A DNA stretch of 9,429 nt from Methylophilaceae bacterium UBA5127 (GTDB lineage Bacteria; Pseudomonadota; Gammaproteobacteria; Burkholderiales; Methylophilaceae), in NCBI GenBank assembly GCA_002414145.1, contig DHYP01000035.1, positions 51,028 to 60,456 on the forward strand, given 5' to 3'. This document shows, piece after piece, positions 7,060 to 9,429 of this stretch. How positions within the stretch are numbered: the first letter of the stretch is position 1; the number at the start of each line of letters is the position of its first letter. Made by a program: the position numbers and the translations under genes. A model generated the notes under the pieces. It did not search any database and was not told where the DNA came from. It saw nothing but the letters and a program-made list of their open reading frames with translations.

Positions 7060-7554
7060 TTAGCTTCTTTGCAAGGTTTGTTGGTACTCAGCAAGCAAAT
7101 TGGAATTATCTATTGAGCCGTGATGATGCGTTTGTTTCCAACCGACTCCTTCACCAAACCATTGAATAATTCTGGTGGTACGAATATTTAGTGAAATAGT
7201 ATTTTCACCTTTGGTGAATTCACCTACTTCGCGTCCGGCAAACACCACCATATCTTTAGTCTGGAACTCAACGATGTCGCTAAGCTCAACCCATACCTTT
7301 GAAGAACCTATAAAAATGCCGTTGTATAAATTGGTGATTGGCTCAATTCCTCGCAAAATTCCCCCTAAAGGGTTATTTAGTTGTACAAATTCATCATTCC
7401 CCCAAATATTCTTAAACACATCGATATCGCGCTGATTGAATGCATAGTAAAAGGTTTCTAATAAAGCTCTAGCCCCTTCAATATCATCTCTAGAGGTTTG
7501 ATTAGTACGATTCGTTGCCAGACGGCCATAGCTTTTTGAGGAGAGCATAATCAT
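7060..7554 (-). CDS. SnoaL/ketosteroid-isomerase-like (NTF2-fold) protein
   Basis: The 164-residue product has an NTF2-like pattern. A helix (AFNQRDIDVFKNIW, 38-51) is followed by NPLGGILRGIEPITNLYNGIF (61-81), then alternating beta-strands (KVWVELSDIVEF, MVVFAGREVGEF, NTISLNIRTTRIIQWF) and GVGWKQTHHHGS (136-147). The His-rich W-x-x-THHHGS end is common in DUF4440/SnoaL-like proteins. These proteins are small-molecule binders, isomerases or hydratases; no specific reaction is clear. The frame is open 26 codons further upstream, but ATG at 7554 was chosen because it overlaps the stop of the membrane-protein gene (ATGA), a normal coupled start. The longer version would lie wholly inside that gene. 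Confidence 0.85.
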   Translation of the reverse strand: MIMLSSKSYGRLATNRTNQTSRDDIEGARALLETFYYAFNQRDIDVFKNIWGNDEFVQLNNPLGGILRGIEPITNLYNGIFIGSSKVWVELSDIVEFQTKDMVVFAGREVGEFTKGENTISLNIRTTRIIQWFGEGVGWKQTHHHGSIDNSNLLAEYQQTLQRS

Positions 7555-8237
7555 GCTTGCTGTACCAATAAAGCTTGGTTGTTTTTGCTTTGAACAAGCT
7601 TCCACATTGATACGATATGGAACCAAAGCCATAAAGCGCCAGGAAAAAATAATGCGTACATAATTGGGTGATGTGGCTTAATCGTAGGCAATAGGACAAG
7701 CGCTATTGTGCTTGCAACAATTAATATATCGATAACACCAAAGATGTTGGCAAACCAAGCGCGTCGCTCACCATTAGCATCTGTAGCAAGAGTAAATGCT
7801 GCAATAAGCCCCAAAAAACCTGCGCCAATGTGAGTCCATCCATCCAGAATGCCAAATGTTTGTGGTAAGCCGCCTAGACTTGCCTGCATCAAGAAATTTG
7901 CACCAAAAAAAACGCGAATCCCTTGTAATAGAAGCAACTGCTTTTGACTAAGTGCCATGATCTTGCTTCTGATTGGTTTAACCAATAATAGCAAAGCACC
8001 AACAACACTAACTGCGAGAAAAATAATTAACAGAAAGGCAATCTCAGAGATGTTTTCTGGAAATAAACTTTTAGTAGACAGCCCCAGATGAAGCAACCCA
8101 AGCCAGCTTAGCATTCCAATACCAATTCCTGTAGGAAACTTACCATTCTTTTCCCCAAGCGAGATTACCCATAAGGTATATAAAATCATTAGAAGGTCTA
8201 AAAAAATTGCGAATGGTGCTGTAGTAAATATAGACAT
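7551..8237 (-). CDS. Seven-helix membrane protein of unknown function
   Basis: The 228-residue protein is strongly hydrophobic, with about seven predicted transmembrane segments (around 9-28, 36-54, 64-86, 101-118, 132-151, 163-184 and 191-213). Polar marks include GWTHIGAGF (133-141), which places a His within a helix, and a short charged loop TDANGERRAW (152-161). I do not recognise a family. The start ATG at 8237 was chosen because GAGGA precedes it by about 8 bases; 22 codons of open frame upstream lack a site and run into the regulator's promoter region. It is the first gene of the island operon and overlaps the next by 4 bp, so it is probably a core component, for example a transporter, sensor or membrane-bound enzyme. 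Confidence 0.8.
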   Translation of the reverse strand: MSIFTTAPFAIFLDLLMILYTLWVISLGEKNGKFPTGIGIGMLSWLGLLHLGLSTKSLFPENISEIAFLLIIFLAVSVVGALLLLVKPIRSKIMALSQKQLLLLQGIRVFFGANFLMQASLGGLPQTFGILDGWTHIGAGFLGLIAAFTLATDANGERRAWFANIFGVIDILIVASTIALVLLPTIKPHHPIMYALFFPGALWLWFHIVSMWKLVQSKNNQALLVQQA

Positions 8238-8302
8238 ATTGAAATCCTCATAGTTAAGTGATATTGTGATGCGAATATTATCTACAATAAATAACGTTAA
8301 CA
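8238..8302. promoter_or_regulatory. Divergent control region between the AraC regulator and the five-gene operon
   Basis: The 65-bp space must hold both promoters. On the plus strand TTGAAA (8239-8244), 17 bases, then TATTGT (8262-8267) is a good sigma-70 match that would start the regulator mRNA near 8274. On the minus strand GATAAT near 8283 is a possible -10, but no well-spaced -35 is obvious, consistent with activator dependence. A near-palindrome (GATATT at 8260-8265 against ATTATC at 8277-8282) could be part of a regulator site. Such tight divergence suggests the AraC protein controls this operon and possibly itself. Confidence 0.55.
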
Positions 8303-9307
8303 ATGACTAAAACAACCTTAAATTATGCTGAAACAACTGATTTAGTAATTAATAAGTGTGTTTTTAGCGATATTATGAAATCAATGCGTGTTAGTGGAAA
8401 CATGCTGATTAATGAAGAGTATTTACCTCCATGGAGCGTCTCGATTCCAGATGCTAGTGGCTTGGAAAGGCTATTAAAGCTAGATAAGGGAACTCAGGCT
8501 GTTGCATTCCATTATGTTAAAAGGGGATTTATTGAAGTTGTTCCTGAGGTAGGCGAGCTCATTATGGTAGAAGCTGGCGAGATGGCGATTTGCTTTGGTG
8601 GAGTTGCGCATCAACTTTCGCAATACCCTGAAAAGAAGTCTGTGTCGGTGGAGTCTATACTTATTGATGGTAATAATCCTTTTGCCCCTAATGAGAAAAA
8701 TAGAGTTAGAAGTACATCAGTCATGTGTGGAGTGTTTATGTTGAAGAATGTAGAGCTAAATCCATTACTAGCAGCTCTGCCAAAGATTCTTCATGTCTCG
8801 ACCAAAAAATTTGATATTAGCAGTAATTTAACTAACATACTTGGCTGGATTGATAGAGAAATAAGTCAAACAGTTCAATGTACATACGTCATTGAAAGAT
8901 TGCTTGAATTATTATGTGCTGAGGTATTGCGAGCGCATTTATATCAGCTAACAACCAGCTCTGGCTGGTTCTATGCTATGAAAGACCCTATTATTAGCCG
9001 TGCTATTTCAATGATTCATGCCCAGCCAGGAGACGAGTGGTCAGTTAATCGACTGGCTGGGGGAGTTGCTATGTCTCCCTCACGTTTTGCTGCGCGCTTT
9101 AATGCTGCATTAGGTGATAGTCCAATGGCATATGTTACTAAGTGGCGAATGAATCTAGCAGGAAGAATGTTGAGAGAGTCACAACAAAAAGTTGAGGAAG
9201 TCGCAATATCTGTAGGTTATGAAAATGTTGCAGCATTTAGCAGAACTTTTAAGAGGCATCTTGGGGTCTCTCCAGCCGCTTGGCGGGTGCGTCTAAATTA
9301 CGTATAA
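8303..9307 (+). CDS. AraC-family transcriptional regulator with N-terminal cupin (Cupin_6-like) domain
   Basis: The 334-residue product has a cupin-like ligand-binding half (about 15-215; FHYVKRGFIEVVPEVGELIMVEAGEMAI at 69-96 and GGVAHQLS at 99-106). Its C-terminal AraC DNA-binding domain (about 225-330) has two helix-turn-helix units: WSVNRLAGGVAMSPSRFAARF (246-266) and VEEVAISVGYENVAAFSRTFKRHLGVSPAAWR (297-328). The latter carries the family signature. It is the only plus-strand gene and is divergent from the five-gene operon, so it is most likely its ligand-responsive regulator; cupin-type AraC members often sit beside oxidoreductase genes. No clear ribosome-binding site precedes the ATG. 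M25 is a possible later start, but it would remove residues that align with this family. Confidence 0.92.
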   Translation: MTKTTLNYAETTDLVINKCVFSDIMKSMRVSGNMLINEEYLPPWSVSIPDASGLERLLKLDKGTQAVAFHYVKRGFIEVVPEVGELIMVEAGEMAICFGGVAHQLSQYPEKKSVSVESILIDGNNPFAPNEKNRVRSTSVMCGVFMLKNVELNPLLAALPKILHVSTKKFDISSNLTNILGWIDREISQTVQCTYVIERLLELLCAEVLRAHLYQLTTSSGWFYAMKDPIISRAISMIHAQPGDEWSVNRLAGGVAMSPSRFAARFNAALGDSPMAYVTKWRMNLAGRMLRESQQKVEEVAISVGYENVAAFSRTFKRHLGVSPAAWRVRLNYV

Positions 9308-9359
9308 GTCAAGATATTGAGCATCTGTTTTTGTGTCGGAAGCGAATTATTGTCACAGA

Positions 9360-9370
9360 GTTACTGTAAC
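9360..9370. repeat. Short palindrome GTTACTGTAAC
   Basis: GTTAC and GTAAC flank a single T. It sits just before the FNR-like box, between the regulator gene and the tRNA copy. It is too short to be a terminator and may be a protein-binding site of the island end. Confidence 0.35.
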
Positions 9371-9372
9371 CA

Positions 9373-9388
9373 TTTGATTTATATCAAA
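9373..9388. promoter_or_regulatory. Perfect FNR/ANR-type palindrome TTTGATTTATATCAAA
   Basis: The core TTGAT-N4-ATCAA fits the FNR/ANR consensus exactly (9374-9387). It lies 20 bases from the 3' end of the right tRNA copy and 66 bases after the regulator stop. No promoter of a visible gene is associated with it. Regulation by an oxygen- or nitric-oxide-responsive CRP/FNR protein is possible but unproven. As RNA it is a 6-bp AT stem and would be a poor terminator. Confidence 0.4.
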
Positions 9389-9406
9389 ATACTCTCATCT
9401 TCAATA

Positions 9407-9429
9407 CTGGTGGCCGGGGGCAGAATCGA
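9407..9429. repeat. Direct repeat, right copy (att-like, cut by window end)
   Basis: All 23 visible bases match 5076-5098 in the same orientation. The repeat continues past the window. Confidence 0.9.
9408..9429 (-). tRNA. 3' end of tRNA-Phe (partial, probably the intact gene)
   Basis: Visible are the encoded CCA (9410-9408), discriminator A, acceptor strand CCCGGCC and the 3' part of the T-arm. They are identical to the tRNA-Phe fragment at 5077. Its 3' end faces the island, as expected for the intact, reconstituted gene. Only 22 bases are seen, so the anticodon is inferred from the left copy. Confidence 0.65.

Noticed and set aside
7502..7699. 65-codon minus-strand frame over the membrane-protein/SnoaL junction
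   Set aside because: It overlaps both better-supported genes in a third frame and lacks a ribosome-binding site.
9308..9407. Strong terminator for the AraC regulator gene
   Set aside because: Only AT-rich 5-6-bp stems without a proper T-run are present, so a terminator call is not supported.

Overview
The window looks like chromosome of a low-to-moderate GC Gram-negative proteobacterium. A betaproteobacterium of the Methylophilaceae type (Methylotenera-like) is my best guess, from overall protein flavour and the tRNA-Phe sequence. It is an inference, not a proof. All genes except one AraC-type regulator lie on the minus strand.

Region 1 (1-3097) is the start of a kdp operon, the high-affinity K+ uptake P-type ATPase. 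In transcription order it has a KdpE-type operator, a perfect 12-bp inverted repeat in the leader, two tandem one-helix KdpF-like micro-genes that overlap each other and kdpA, then kdpA, then kdpB cut by the window edge. Region 2 (3284-4921) is a two-gene unit: a cytoplasmic Asp-box beta-propeller followed 5 bp later by a MoaD/ThiS-like ubiquitin-fold protein ending in Gly-Gly. It has a plausible promoter upstream and a weak terminator downstream.

Region 3 (5077-9407) is bracketed by two copies of the 3' end of a tRNA-Phe gene in the same orientation. The left copy (5077-5121) is a fragment running from CCA to the first base of the anticodon loop. Just downstream of it (to its left) is a hairpin that looks like the original tRNA terminator. 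The right copy runs off the window and is probably the intact tRNA gene. This is the classical layout of an element integrated into a tRNA gene. The 4.3-kb insert carries no integrase: only an AraC regulator and a divergent five-gene operon (seven-helix membrane protein, SnoaL/NTF2-like protein, MAPEG-like membrane protein, glutathione S-transferase, SDR-like protein). I read it as a compact, regulated cassette for handling a small reactive or hydrophobic molecule, possibly glutathione-linked. The substrate is unknown.

The main points for follow-up are the tRNA-Phe-bounded cargo cassette without recombinase, the propeller plus MoaD-like pair, the tandem kdpF genes with a structured leader, and an orphan perfect FNR-type palindrome next to the right tRNA copy.
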